DNA from: JAJDGF01 sp031549325
GTDB taxonomy: Bacteria > Bacillota > Clostridia > Christensenellales > Aristaeellaceae
Length of the DNA: 48,128 bases
Assembly (NCBI GenBank): GCA_031549325.1
Contig: JAVBQA010000046.1
Span: forward strand, 1 to 48,128
Reading direction: 5' to 3'
Each line of letters begins with the position of its first letter. Position 1 is the first letter of the stretch. The notes beneath the pieces were generated by a model, which ran no database searches, had not been told where the DNA came from, and was given only the letters and a program-made list of their open reading frames with translations. The position numbers were made by a program, and so were the translations under genes. Positions 1-7,148 of this stretch are shown here, in pieces.

Positions 1-37
<37 letters not shown>

Positions 38-84
38 ATATGCCCGATTGATCGCCGCCGCCCTTCGCCTGGCCTCAGAAAATC

Positions 85-160
85 TGGAGCTGGCGATGGG
101 ACTCGAACCCGCAACCTGCTGATTACAAATCAGCTGCTCTGCCAATTGAGCTACGCCAGC
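85..160 (-). tRNA. tRNA-Thr(UGU)
   Basis: A complete 76-nt cloverleaf on the minus strand. The acceptor strands GCTGGCG (154-160) and CGCCAGC (89-95) pair. The anticodon loop is TTTGTAA, giving anticodon TGT. The T-arm contains GGTTCGAGTCC. The discriminator base is T and the 3' CCA is encoded (85-87). It is the first gene of a leftward tRNA transcript followed by tRNA-Tyr. Confidence 0.97.
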
Positions 161-251
161 ACACTGGCCACTCTGGAGCCGTCAATCGAAGGGCTTTGTC
201 CGTCCGGATCCGCACCGTGAAACCGGCTAGAATCTCGAACTGACAGGTGCT

Positions 252-281
252 ATTATATATCGAAAACCGTTCACAAGTCAA
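252..281 (-). promoter_or_regulatory. sigma-A-type promoter of the tRNA operon
   Basis: On the minus strand, TTGACT (276-281) and TATAAT (252-257) are separated by 18 bp. Transcription would start near 245 and leave a leader of about 85 nt before tRNA-Thr. The promoter sits just downstream of the MnmM gene stop codon. Confidence 0.75.
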
Positions 282-313
282 TAGGCCAGCTCATTTCTTA
301 ACAATTATTCGCA

Positions 314-886
314 TCATTCCCGCAGCTTGTGAACGGCCAGCATCAGCGAGGTCTGGGCGGGCTGGTTCAGGTAGGTCTTCAGCAGCGATTGATACTTGGT
401 TCCATCCAGTTCCCTCGCCCATTGCAGCGCCGCGTCGCGCTCGCTTTTGCCCTCATCGTGGCCGGGATAGGCGCACACCGTCAGCAGCGCGCCCTTGCGC
501 ATCAGCCCCAGGCAGGCGCTCAGGGCGGCCAGCGTGGTGCTTACATGGGTGGTCACACGCTTGTCACCGCCGGGCAGCCATCCGAGGTTAAACAGCGCCG
601 CGTCGATGGGTTCTTTAATGTACTCCCCCATGCGCTCGTGTCCGGCCAGAATCAGCGTGGCACGGCCGTCCAACCCGGCTTCCTCGAGCCGCGCGCGCGT
701 GCTGTCGATCGCCTGACGCTGCACGTCGAACCCTATCACGCGGCCACTGGCCCCGACCGCGCGGCACAAGAACTCGCAGTCGCCGCCGTTCCCCAGCGTT
801 CCGTCCACGGCCGTCATGCCCGGCCGAAGCTTCTGCAACATCAGCGACTGCGCCCAGTGGCGTGCGCTCTGCAAATCAAAGCCCAT
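314..886 (-). CDS. mnmM: MnmM/YtqB-type class I SAM-dependent methyltransferase
   Basis: This 190-aa protein matches the family once called rRNA_methylase (YtqB). Its characterised member MnmM methylates the nm5 group of wobble uridine 34 to give mnm5(s2)U in tRNA. What is seen: the SAM-binding motif DGTLGNGGD near the N-terminus, the post-I acidic motif VIGFDVQ, and the family motif FNLGWLPGGDK followed by a C-terminal GHDEG segment. I chose ATG 886 because AGGA lies 10 nt upstream and the start falls just after the stop of the oxidoreductase gene (892). A longer frame would overlap that gene. The two genes are probably one transcript from the promoter at 1964-1992. The fold assignment is firm; the exact substrate is inferred from the family. 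Confidence 0.82.
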   Translation of the reverse strand: MGFDLQSARHWAQSLMLQKLRPGMTAVDGTLGNGGDCEFLCRAVGASGRVIGFDVQRQAIDSTRARLEEAGLDGRATLILAGHERMGEYIKEPIDAALFNLGWLPGGDKRVTTHVSTTLAALSACLGLMRKGALLTVCAYPGHDEGKSERDAALQWARELDGTKYQSLLKTYLNQPAQTSLMLAVHKLRE

Positions 887-891
887 TGCGG

Positions 892-1917
892 CTAGATCCT
901 CACTCTTCTGCCGGTCTGCGCCGACTGCACCGCGCCAAACACCGTGCGCATGGCGTGGCACACGCTCTCTCCCGCAGCGCTCGCCTCGCGTCCGCCCTGG
1001 ATGGCCTCCACGAACGCGCTGATGATCCCCGTGTCGAACTGGTTTTCATTGGTCTGCATCGCCTCTATGTCGCGCACGATGCGGCGGCGCTTGCCTTTCT
1101 GAATGTAGAGCGGTTTCTTCGGGTCTTCAAAGATGTGCAGCACGCCCTCGGCGCCATAGATCCTCGTGGCGTTCTCCTCCTGCCCGTAGTTGGTCCAGCT
1201 GGCGCTGACGGTGCCGATGGCGCCCCCCGCCGTGCGCAGGATCATGGCGGCGTTGTCGTCCACCGAGATGAGCGTGCCGTCCGAGTGCTTCTTGTCCAGC
1301 GTGCCCAGCATGGCGCACACCTCAACAAAGCGCTCGCCCAGCAGGTAATGCAGCAAGTCGACCTTGTGGATCCCCAGATCAAACACCGCGCCGAACGCGG
1401 CCTGATTCTTGTCGTAAAACCAAGTGTTGCTGTTCTTTGTCCAGATCTCCGGGCCCTCGTGACCGAAGCTGGACTGAAAGCGCAGCACGCGCCCGATCTG
1501 GCCGCTCTCGATGATCGCGCGCGCCTTGATATGGGTCTTGCTGAAGCGCTGATTTTGCCCGATGAACAGCAGCCTGCCCGCCTTTTGACCCGCGCTCACC
1601 ATGCGCTCGCAGTCCGGAAGGCTGGTGGCCATGGGTTTTTCGCACAGCACATGCAGCCCGCGCTCCAGCGCGAACACGCTGATCTCGGCATGGGTGGCGT
1701 TTGGCGAGCACACGGACACGGCGTCCAGCTCTCCCTGCTCGATCAGTTGCTTCCAATCTGAATAAACCCTGCCGCCATACTGCGCCGCCATCTCTTCCGC
1801 GCGTCCGGGCGCCGCGTCATACCAGGCGCAGAGCTGGACATCCCTGCGCGCGGCGTACTCCGGTGCGTGTCGGTGCTTGGTAATCATGCCACAGCCGATG
1901 ATGCCTACCTTCAACAT
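892..1917 (-). CDS. Gfo/Idh/MocA-family NAD(P)-dependent oxidoreductase
   Basis: A 341-aa protein with an N-terminal Rossmann fold (GIIGCGMI, residues 5-12) and the family signature CEKPMA with catalytic-type Lys94. The second hallmark, DLGIHKVD, supplies Asp180 and His184. Length and motif order are typical. Such enzymes oxidise or reduce hydroxyl groups on sugars, inositols or their derivatives; the substrate cannot be told from the sequence. A Shine-Dalgarno GGGAG precedes the ATG. The gene is divergent from a LacI-family regulator, which often controls a neighbouring sugar gene, so regulation by that protein is plausible but not shown. The next gene downstream is mnmM, an unrelated function. 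Confidence 0.9.
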   Translation of the reverse strand: MLKVGIIGCGMITKHRHAPEYAARRDVQLCAWYDAAPGRAEEMAAQYGGRVYSDWKQLIEQGELDAVSVCSPNATHAEISVFALERGLHVLCEKPMATSLPDCERMVSAGQKAGRLLFIGQNQRFSKTHIKARAIIESGQIGRVLRFQSSFGHEGPEIWTKNSNTWFYDKNQAAFGAVFDLGIHKVDLLHYLLGERFVEVCAMLGTLDKKHSDGTLISVDDNAAMILRTAGGAIGTVSASWTNYGQEENATRIYGAEGVLHIFEDPKKPLYIQKGKRRRIVRDIEAMQTNENQFDTGIISAFVEAIQGGREASAAGESVCHAMRTVFGAVQSAQTGRRVRI

Positions 1918-1963
1918 GCACAGCGCTCCCTTCGTGGTCGAGTGTAATGGTTTTCACCTCTTG

Positions 1964-1992
1964 ATTATAGGTATATCCGCACAGCCTGTCAA
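1964..1992 (-). promoter_or_regulatory. perfect-consensus sigma-A promoter for the oxidoreductase-mnmM unit
   Basis: On the minus strand, TTGACA (1987-1992) and TATAAT (1964-1969) are exactly 17 bp apart. The predicted start is near 1957, about 40 nt before the ATG at 1917. Confidence 0.88.
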
Positions 1993-2046
1993 TCGCGGAA
2001 CGCCGCCATTTTAGTTGTCTTGCACGATTTCAAACGATTTCGAAGC

Positions 2047-2073
2047 ATGTACTTTCATGTAACGCAATGTAAC
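2047..2073 (+). repeat. three direct repeats of ATGTAAC type with a 10-bp period
   Basis: ATGTAC (2047), ATGTAAC (2057) and ATGTAAC (2067) are spaced by exactly 10 bp, one helical turn, and end about 22 bp upstream of the -35 box of the lacI-type gene. They could be an activator site or chance in a short AT-rich stretch. Confidence 0.4.
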
Positions 2074-2094
2074 AAAACATTCATGGCCTCCGGC

Positions 2095-2123
2095 TTGTTT
2101 TTGGAAGATGCGCGGGCTATAAT
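2095..2123 (+). promoter_or_regulatory. promoter of the lacI-type gene
   Basis: TTGTTT (2095-2100), a 17-bp spacer and TATAAT (2118-2123). The predicted start is near 2130. The GGGAGG ribosome binding site (2142-2147) and ATG (2153) follow closely, so the leader is short. Confidence 0.8.
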
Positions 2124-2152
2124 GAACGCAAAGAAAGCGGCGGGAGGCGGCC

Positions 2153-3142
2153 ATGAGCATCACGATTCAGGAGGTGGCCCGGCGCGCCGGCGTGTCCACG
2201 GCCACGGTGTCGCGCGTGCTGAACCAGAGCGACAAGGTGTTGCCCGAGACGCGCGAACGGGTGCTCTCCGTGGTCAACCAGCTGCGCTACACGCCCAACA
2301 CCAACAGCCGCAGCCTGCGCACCCGCGAGTCCCGCATCATCCTGGTGATCCTGCCCAACCTGAGCAACCCTTTCTACAGCGAGATCCTGGCGGGCATGGA
2401 CGCCTGCACCCGCGACAGCGGCTATCGGCTGCTGGTGACGGCCCACGGCGCTTCCGCCGGTCGCGAGCGCGAGCTACTTGGCCTGCTGCATCAACGCCAG
2501 GCCGACGGCGTGGTGCTGATGAGCCCCACCCTGCCCGCCGCCGAGCTTTCCGCCATCAACGCGCAGTTCCCGGTGGTGCAGTGCTGTGAATATATAGAAG
2601 ATATCGGCGTCTCCTATGTATCGGTGGACAATTACACCGCGTTTTACGAGGCCACCGCCTATCTGATTCGCGCCGGGCACCGGCAAATTGCCATGAGCAG
2701 CTCGGCCAACAATTACCCCTCCACCCGCCTGCGCGAGCAAGGCTTCAAGAAGGCGCACGCCGACGCGGGCCTGCCGCTGGATCCACAGCGGATCCGCCAA
2801 GGCAGCTACAGCTTTGAGAGCGGCTACGAGAATATGCAGGTGTTTCTGAAACACAAACAGCGCCCGAGCGCCGTCATGGGCATCTCGGACGTGGTGGCCG
2901 CCGGCTGCATCAGCGCCATCATGAACGCGGGCCTCTCTGTTCCGGGCGACCTCTCCGTGATGGGCTTTGACAATCTGGACATGGCCAAGATGATCCAACC
3001 CACCCTCTCCACCGTGATGCAGCCCCGACGGAGGCTGGGCCGCGCCGCCGTCGAGCTGGTGCTGGAGCGCCTGCAGGGCTGTCAGGAGGCGCGGGAACTG
3101 CTGCTCCCCCACGAGCTGATCATTCGACACTCCACGAGGTAG
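2153..3142 (+). CDS. LacI/GalR-family transcriptional regulator
   Basis: A 329-aa protein with an N-terminal LacI helix-turn-helix (TIQEVARRAGVSTATVSRVL, residues 3-22), the hinge region and a periplasmic-binding-protein-like effector domain. The C-terminal domain contains MGFDNLDMAKMIQPTLSTV, typical of the family. It probably binds a sugar-like effector and represses nearby genes. Candidate targets are the divergent oxidoreductase gene and its own promoter. I could not find a convincing palindromic operator with a central CG. The stop codon is 3 nt before the start of the L,D-transpeptidase gene, so the two are very likely co-transcribed and translationally coupled. Confidence 0.93.
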   Translation: MSITIQEVARRAGVSTATVSRVLNQSDKVLPETRERVLSVVNQLRYTPNTNSRSLRTRESRIILVILPNLSNPFYSEILAGMDACTRDSGYRLLVTAHGASAGRERELLGLLHQRQADGVVLMSPTLPAAELSAINAQFPVVQCCEYIEDIGVSYVSVDNYTAFYEATAYLIRAGHRQIAMSSSANNYPSTRLREQGFKKAHADAGLPLDPQRIRQGSYSFESGYENMQVFLKHKQRPSAVMGISDVVAAGCISAIMNAGLSVPGDLSVMGFDNLDMAKMIQPTLSTVMQPRRRLGRAAVELVLERLQGCQEARELLLPHELIIRHSTR

Positions 3143-3145
3143 CTG

Positions 3146-4108
3146 ATGCGACACAAAAGATGGCTTGCACTGGTGCTTTTGATTCTGTGCGCCACGCAGG
3201 CGCTGCCCGCGCGCGCCGCCGATCTGACGCCCCGGCGCGGCCAAAAGAGCGAGGCCGTGGACGACCTGCAGCGCCAGCTGACGAGCTATGGGTTTTACTT
3301 TGTCCCTCAGGAGGAGCGCTACAGCACGCAAACCGCGCTGGCCGTGCAGCGCTACCAACAGCACTTGATCGAGCTGCGCGAGCTGGACGAGTTCGCGCGG
3401 TTGCTGTTCCCCGATCCCATCAAGGCGGACGGCCGCATCACCCGGGCGCAGCACGACTATCTGTTTTCCGGGGTGTTTGTTCCATACCTCGATCCCGGCC
3501 CCGCCGACCCGAGCGAAAGCGTGCGGCGCGTGCAGATCCGGCTGGATGCGCTCGGGTATTTCGAGGGCAAGATCAACGGTCTGATGCGCATCCACACCGT
3601 GTGGGCGCTGACCGCGTTCCAGCGGGCGAACGGCTTGCCCGAGACCGGCCAGCCCGACAAAGACACGCTGACGCGGCTGTTCGGAAGCCACGCCCTCCCG
3701 TGCGACGCGCCCACGCGCCCCTATCAGCTGTTCATCGACCGCTTCAAGCAGCGGGCCTATGTGTATGCCTGGACGGGTGATGGCTACGCCCTGGACCGGG
3801 AGATGGTGTGCTCCACCGGGCTGCCCAACACGCCCACGCCGGACGGCGTATTCAGCGCGGAAGGCGCGGTGTCGCGCTGGTGCTACTTCCCGGTGTACGG
3901 CTGCTGGGCGCAGTACGCCTACCGGATCGAAGGCGCGGTGCTGTTTCACTCGGTGCTGTATGAGCACGCGAACGAGGAGACGCTGCGCCAGAGCTCGCTC
4001 AAAACCCTGGGGCGAAAGTCGTCCCATGGCTGCGTGCGGCTGACGGTGGAAGACTCGCGATGGATTTATGACCATTGCCCAACGGGGACGACGGTGATTG
4101 TTTATTGA
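3146..4108 (+). CDS. secreted L,D-transpeptidase (YkuD) with two peptidoglycan-binding domains
   Basis: A 320-aa exported protein. Residues 1-24 form a signal peptide ending in ARA. Two peptidoglycan_binding_1 repeats follow (about 30-110 and 122-180). A YkuD domain (about 192-320) carries the active-site signature SHGCVR with nucleophile Cys296 and the upstream conserved His268. Such enzymes make 3-3 cross-links in peptidoglycan or attach proteins to it. The gene starts 3 nt after the LacI-type gene, with GAGGT of that gene's last codons serving as Shine-Dalgarno. Having a sugar-type repressor as operon partner of a cell-wall enzyme is unusual and may link wall remodelling to a carbohydrate signal; that link is inference. 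Confidence 0.92.
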   Translation: MRHKRWLALVLLILCATQALPARAADLTPRRGQKSEAVDDLQRQLTSYGFYFVPQEERYSTQTALAVQRYQQHLIELRELDEFARLLFPDPIKADGRITRAQHDYLFSGVFVPYLDPGPADPSESVRRVQIRLDALGYFEGKINGLMRIHTVWALTAFQRANGLPETGQPDKDTLTRLFGSHALPCDAPTRPYQLFIDRFKQRAYVYAWTGDGYALDREMVCSTGLPNTPTPDGVFSAEGAVSRWCYFPVYGCWAQYAYRIEGAVLFHSVLYEHANEETLRQSSLKTLGRKSSHGCVRLTVEDSRWIYDHCPTGTTVIVY

Positions 4109-4116
4109 AATGCATG

Positions 4117-4172
4117 CGAACGCAATCTGCCCCGTGGGTCGGCGCGCCAACCCACGGGGCAGATTGCGTTCG
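4117..4172. repeat. perfect 23-bp inverted repeat between convergent genes
   Basis: The arms 4117-4139 and 4150-4172 are perfectly complementary over 23 bp. The 10-nt loop itself contains the palindrome GGCGCGCC. It lies between the stop codons of the convergent L,D-transpeptidase and metK genes, so a bidirectional terminator is the simplest reading. Neither side has a proper T-run, only TTT on the plus side, and the stem is much longer than ordinary terminators elsewhere in the window. Confidence 0.85.
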
Positions 4173-4184
4173 TTTACCATTTGA

Positions 4185-5360
4185 CTATTGGCCTGTCGCC
4201 GCCTGTTTCAGCTTCTCCACATGATCCAGCTTTTCCCACGGCAGATCCAGTTCGTTCCGTCCGAAGTGCCCGTAGCTGGCGGTCTGGGCGTAGATCGGCC
4301 GGCGCAGATTCAGCCGCTCGATGATGGCCGCCGGCCGCAGGTCAAACACCTGATCCACAATGTTCGCCAGCACGTCGTCCGGCAGCGCGCCAGTGCCCCG
4401 GGTGTCCACCGTCAGCGACACCGGGTGCGCCACGCCGATGGCGTAGGCAACGCCGATCTCGCACTCCCTGGCCAGCCCGGCCGCCACCAGGTTCTTGGCC
4501 GCGTGGCGCAGCGCGTAGGCCGCCGAGCGGTCCACCTTGGTCGGATCTTTGCCTGAAAATGCGCCGCCGCCGTGGCGGGCGTAGCCGCCGTAGGTGTCCA
4601 CGATGATCTTGCGCCCGGTGAGTCCCGAGTCGCCCTGCGGGCCGCCAATCACAAACCGCCCGGTGGGGTTCACGAAAAACTTGGTGTCCGCGTCCAGCAG
4701 CGCGGCTGGAATCACCGCCTTGATGACCTGCTCGATCATGTCGCGCTCGATCTCGTCGTGGGCGGTCTCCGGCGCGTGCTGGGTGGACAGCACGACGGCC
4801 TCCACGCGCACCGGCACGCCGTTCTCGTATTCCACGCTCACCTGCGCCTTGCCGTCCGGCCTGAGGTACGGAATCTGGCCGCTCTTGCGCACTTCCGACA
4901 GCCGCCTGGTCAGCCGGTGCGCCAGCGCGATGGGCATGGGCATGAACTCGTCCGTCTGATCGCAGGCGTAGCCAAACATCATGCCCTGGTCGCCGGCGCC
5001 AATGTCAAAGCGGTTCTGCGCCCGCCCCTCCAGCGCGTCGTTCACGCCCATGGCGATGTCGGCGGACTGCTCGTCCACCGTCACCATCACCGCACAGGAA
5101 TTGCCGTCGAACCCGTATTTCGCGCGGTCATAGCCGATTTCGATCACCTTCTGGCGCGCGATGTCGGCAATCGAAATGTAGGAGTCCGTGGTGATCCCCC
5201 CCATCACCAGCACCAGCCCGGTGGTGGTGGCGCACTCGCAGGCCACGCGCGCCATGGGGTCCTTTTCGAGGATCGCGTCCAGCACGGCGTCCGAAATCTG
5301 GTCGCAGATTTTGTCCGGGTGCCCTTCCGTCACCGATTCCGAGGTAAACAGTTTTCTCAT
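4185..5360 (-). CDS. metK: S-adenosylmethionine synthetase
   Basis: A 391-aa enzyme that makes S-adenosylmethionine from methionine and ATP. The N-terminal GHPDKICDQISDA, the ATP-binding GAGDQGMMFGYA and the phosphate-binding GGGAFSGKDPTKVDRSAAY motifs are all present, and the C-terminal domain is complete. I chose ATG 5360, giving the family's usual MRKLFTSESVTEGHPDK start. AAGGAG (5373-5378) lies 12 nt upstream. A longer open frame runs through the riboswitch and is not coding. Expression is controlled by the SAM-I riboswitch and terminator just upstream, a feedback loop in which the enzyme's product shuts off its own mRNA. Confidence 0.98.
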   Translation of the reverse strand: MRKLFTSESVTEGHPDKICDQISDAVLDAILEKDPMARVACECATTTGLVLVMGGITTDSYISIADIARQKVIEIGYDRAKYGFDGNSCAVMVTVDEQSADIAMGVNDALEGRAQNRFDIGAGDQGMMFGYACDQTDEFMPMPIALAHRLTRRLSEVRKSGQIPYLRPDGKAQVSVEYENGVPVRVEAVVLSTQHAPETAHDEIERDMIEQVIKAVIPAALLDADTKFFVNPTGRFVIGGPQGDSGLTGRKIIVDTYGGYARHGGGAFSGKDPTKVDRSAAYALRHAAKNLVAAGLARECEIGVAYAIGVAHPVSLTVDTRGTGALPDDVLANIVDQVFDLRPAAIIERLNLRRPIYAQTASYGHFGRNELDLPWEKLDHVEKLKQAATGQ

Positions 5361-5392
5361 GGGTAGCTCTCTCTCCTTCTGGATTCTCGCGC

Positions 5393-5419
5393 AAAAAAAG
5401 CTCATCAAAAGATGAGCTT
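5393..5419 (-). terminator. riboswitch expression-platform terminator of metK
   Basis: On the minus strand a 9-bp stem (AAGCTCATC with GATGAGCTT, loop TTTT) runs into a T-tract. The 5' arm can instead pair with AAGATGAG at the 3' end of the riboswitch, giving an antiterminator when SAM is absent. Confidence 0.93.
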
Positions 5420-5437
5420 GCATGGGTCTAACATGCG

Positions 5438-5540
5438 CCTCATCTTCCAGCGGATGCCCGCTGCGGGATTTGGCACCGCGTCGCTTGCGCGCCGGTTGCC
5501 GGGTGTCATCGGGCCCGTCCCTCGACCACTCTGGATAAGG
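5438..5540 (-). promoter_or_regulatory. SAM-I (S-box) riboswitch
   Basis: The minus strand shows the conserved S-box elements in order: CTTATCCAGAG at the start, GAGGGA, GGCCC, CCCGGCAACC, GGTGCCAA and the closing AAGATGAG. P1 is formed by CCTTATC (5534-5540) and GATGAGG (5438-5444). The location in front of metK and the mutually exclusive terminator fit the class exactly: bound SAM stabilises P1, frees the terminator arm and stops transcription. Confidence 0.97.
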
Positions 5541-5560
5541 CATATCCAATTGCAACTCAC

Positions 5561-5589
5561 ATTATAATGCCTGACAGCGGTGCTGTCAA
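5561..5589 (-). promoter_or_regulatory. perfect-consensus promoter of metK, with overlapping dyad
   Basis: On the minus strand, TTGACA (5584-5589), a 17-bp spacer and TATAAT (5561-5566). A 7-bp inverted repeat with a 3-nt centre, TGACAGC/GCTGTCA (5572-5588), overlaps the -35 box and spacer and could be an operator for a DNA-binding regulator acting on top of the riboswitch. Confidence 0.88.
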
Positions 5590-5655
5590 GGAACAGGCGG
5601 TTAAGTATCCCGCCCCGCCATGAATGTAAAAATGTAACAGATATGCGGGTTGCAC

Positions 5656-5684
5656 TTGCCGTCGGGGCCGGGATGCCGTATAAT
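5656..5684 (+). promoter_or_regulatory. promoter of the acidic secreted protein gene
   Basis: TTGCCG (5656-5661), a 17-bp spacer and TATAAT (5679-5684). Two ATGTAA elements (5624 and 5632) lie just upstream. The leader is about 50 nt. Confidence 0.7.
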
Positions 5685-5742
5685 GTAGGCAAATTGCGAT
5701 TTTATCGCTTGCGCGTGAAAACATGCACGGAGGTACAATTAC

Positions 5743-6420
5743 ATGTCAAAAAAGCTGCTTGCCCTGGTGCTGGCGCTGCTGCTTCTGCTCTGCCTGCCCC
5801 TGCCCGCGCTGGCCACTGAACCCGCCCCCGACCCGGGCGATGCCGCCATCGACGAATGGCTTTACCCAAACGATGAGGACGCCGCCGAGGAAGACGACCA
5901 GCTGACCGACGAGGAAGCGCAGCTGGCCGAGGTTGGCAAGGACGGCGTTGAGCCCTCCGACGGTCTCGAGACCGAAGATGAGGACGACCTGCTGGGCGCG
6001 ATGGAGGTTTACTCCTGGTTCGCGCTGGAGCCGCTGGATGTCGACGAATCCCTGCCCTCACCCGATGGCACCATGTGGCGCGTGCTGGACGACCGATTCA
6101 ACACCAAGGAGCTGCTGCTGGACATGCTGCACTTCTACTTCTCAGAGGAGATCGTGAATGAGCTGTGGAACTCCAGCACCAACCCATACACCGAGATCAA
6201 CGGCTACCTGTACACCACCGGTGAGGGGCGCGAAATGGACGAACGCATCGGCGAGACCGAGGTGAGCGTGCTGAGCAAGACCGATAGCAAGGTGGAGCTG
6301 AACGTGCTGGTGCACTATCTGGAGCCGGACGAGTACGGCACGACGGACGAGAGCTTCCACTACACCCGCGAGCTGAAGAACGACGAGTGGCAGTATTCGG
6401 AATTCCCCTTCTTCTGGTAA
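5743..6420 (+). CDS. acidic secreted protein of unknown function
   Basis: A 225-aa protein with a clear signal peptide (about residues 1-25, ending ALA-TE). It is followed by a very acidic, low-complexity stretch to about residue 85 (runs of Asp/Glu such as NDEDAAEEDDQLTDEE). The C-terminal domain of about 130 residues contains FNTKELLLDMLHFYFSEE and ends in aromatic residues (FPFFW). The C-terminal half faintly resembles the IseA/YoeB family of cell-wall endopeptidase inhibitors, but I would not assign it on that basis. GGAGGT lies 8 nt before the ATG. A GC-rich hairpin follows the stop codon. It is probably monocistronic or partly read through into the nitroreductase gene. Confidence 0.8.
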   Translation: MSKKLLALVLALLLLLCLPLPALATEPAPDPGDAAIDEWLYPNDEDAAEEDDQLTDEEAQLAEVGKDGVEPSDGLETEDEDDLLGAMEVYSWFALEPLDVDESLPSPDGTMWRVLDDRFNTKELLLDMLHFYFSEEIVNELWNSSTNPYTEINGYLYTTGEGREMDERIGETEVSVLSKTDSKVELNVLVHYLEPDEYGTTDESFHYTRELKNDEWQYSEFPFFW

Positions 6421-6431
6421 ACCGTCAACAC

Positions 6432-6456
6432 AAGGCGCGCGGGACCGCGCGCCTTT
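6432..6456 (+). terminator. GC-rich hairpin terminator
   Basis: The 11-nt arms AAGGCGCGCGG (6432-6442) and CCGCGCGCCTT (6445-6455) form a tight hairpin ending in TTT. It lies 12 nt after the secreted-protein stop and 20 nt before the nitroreductase start. The short T-run suggests partial termination. Confidence 0.6.
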
Positions 6457-6476
6457 GATTATGGAGGTGCGATCCA

Positions 6477-7031
6477 GTGAATCCAGTGCAACAGGCCATC
6501 CTCGAGCGGCGCTCCATCCGGGGCTACGCGCCATCCCCGCTAACGACCGAACAGATTGACGCGCTGGTGGCGGCCGCGCTGGCTTCCCCCAGCGCCACCA
6601 ACAGCCAGCCTTGGCACTTCTCCGTCGTGCAGGACCAGGCGCTGCTGCAGCGGACGCACGACGCCGCCGCGGCGCAGGTGAAAAAGCTGTCGTTGCCCAT
6701 TGAGCGCTTCATGTCCGACGACTTTCAGGTGTTCTACAACGCGCCGCTGGTGATCTTTCTGTCGGCGGCCACAAACAGCGGGCTGCACTATGCCGACATC
6801 GACTGCGGCATCGCGGTGGAGAACATCGCGCTGGCCGCTCAGGGCATGGGCTTGGGCAGCGTGATTCTGGGGTTGCCGCGCTTTGCGTTCGAAGGCGACG
6901 AAGCCGACGAACTGCGCAAGGCGCTGAAGTTCCCGGAGGGCTACGACTTCAGGATCTGCATCTCCATTGGCACACCCGCCACCACCAAGCCAGAACACCC
7001 CATCGGCGAGGGCAAGGTCAGCATCATTTGA
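6477..7031 (+). CDS. nitroreductase-family FMN oxidoreductase
   Basis: A 184-aa protein of the nitroreductase family. The N-terminal ERRSIRGY binds FMN phosphate, and ASPSATNSQPWHF is the second flavin-contacting motif. The middle part has the dimer-interface pattern DCGIAVENIALAAQGMGLGS followed by LGLP, and the C-terminus has the conserved IGTPA. These enzymes use NAD(P)H to reduce nitroaromatics, quinones or flavins; the physiological substrate is unknown. The start is GTG 6477, with GGAGGT 8 nt upstream. A strong terminator follows. The gene may depend on readthrough from the upstream secreted-protein promoter, since no separate promoter is obvious in the 56-nt gap. Confidence 0.9.
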   Translation: MNPVQQAILERRSIRGYAPSPLTTEQIDALVAAALASPSATNSQPWHFSVVQDQALLQRTHDAAAAQVKKLSLPIERFMSDDFQVFYNAPLVIFLSAATNSGLHYADIDCGIAVENIALAAQGMGLGSVILGLPRFAFEGDEADELRKALKFPEGYDFRICISIGTPATTKPEHPIGEGKVSII

Positions 7032-7043
7032 TCCGATGACAAG

Positions 7044-7080
7044 ACAAAACCCCTGAGAACCATCTCAGGGGTTTTGTTGT
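7044..7080. terminator. bidirectional terminator
   Basis: A 14-bp stem (7044-7057 with 7064-7077) with a 6-nt loop, flanked by A- and T-rich ends. It ends the nitroreductase transcript on the plus strand and probably the peptide-transporter operon on the minus strand. Confidence 0.88.
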
Positions 7081-7148
7081 CAAAAGACGCAGTATTTTGG
7101 CAGCCTGATCGGTTGCCCTAAATGGCGTCCGCATGGGAAGACCCCGAT

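Noticed and set aside
2020..2045. LacI-type operator in the divergent region (TTTCAAACGATTTCGAA)
   Set aside because: Only two or three bases around the central CG are symmetric, too weak to call an operator.
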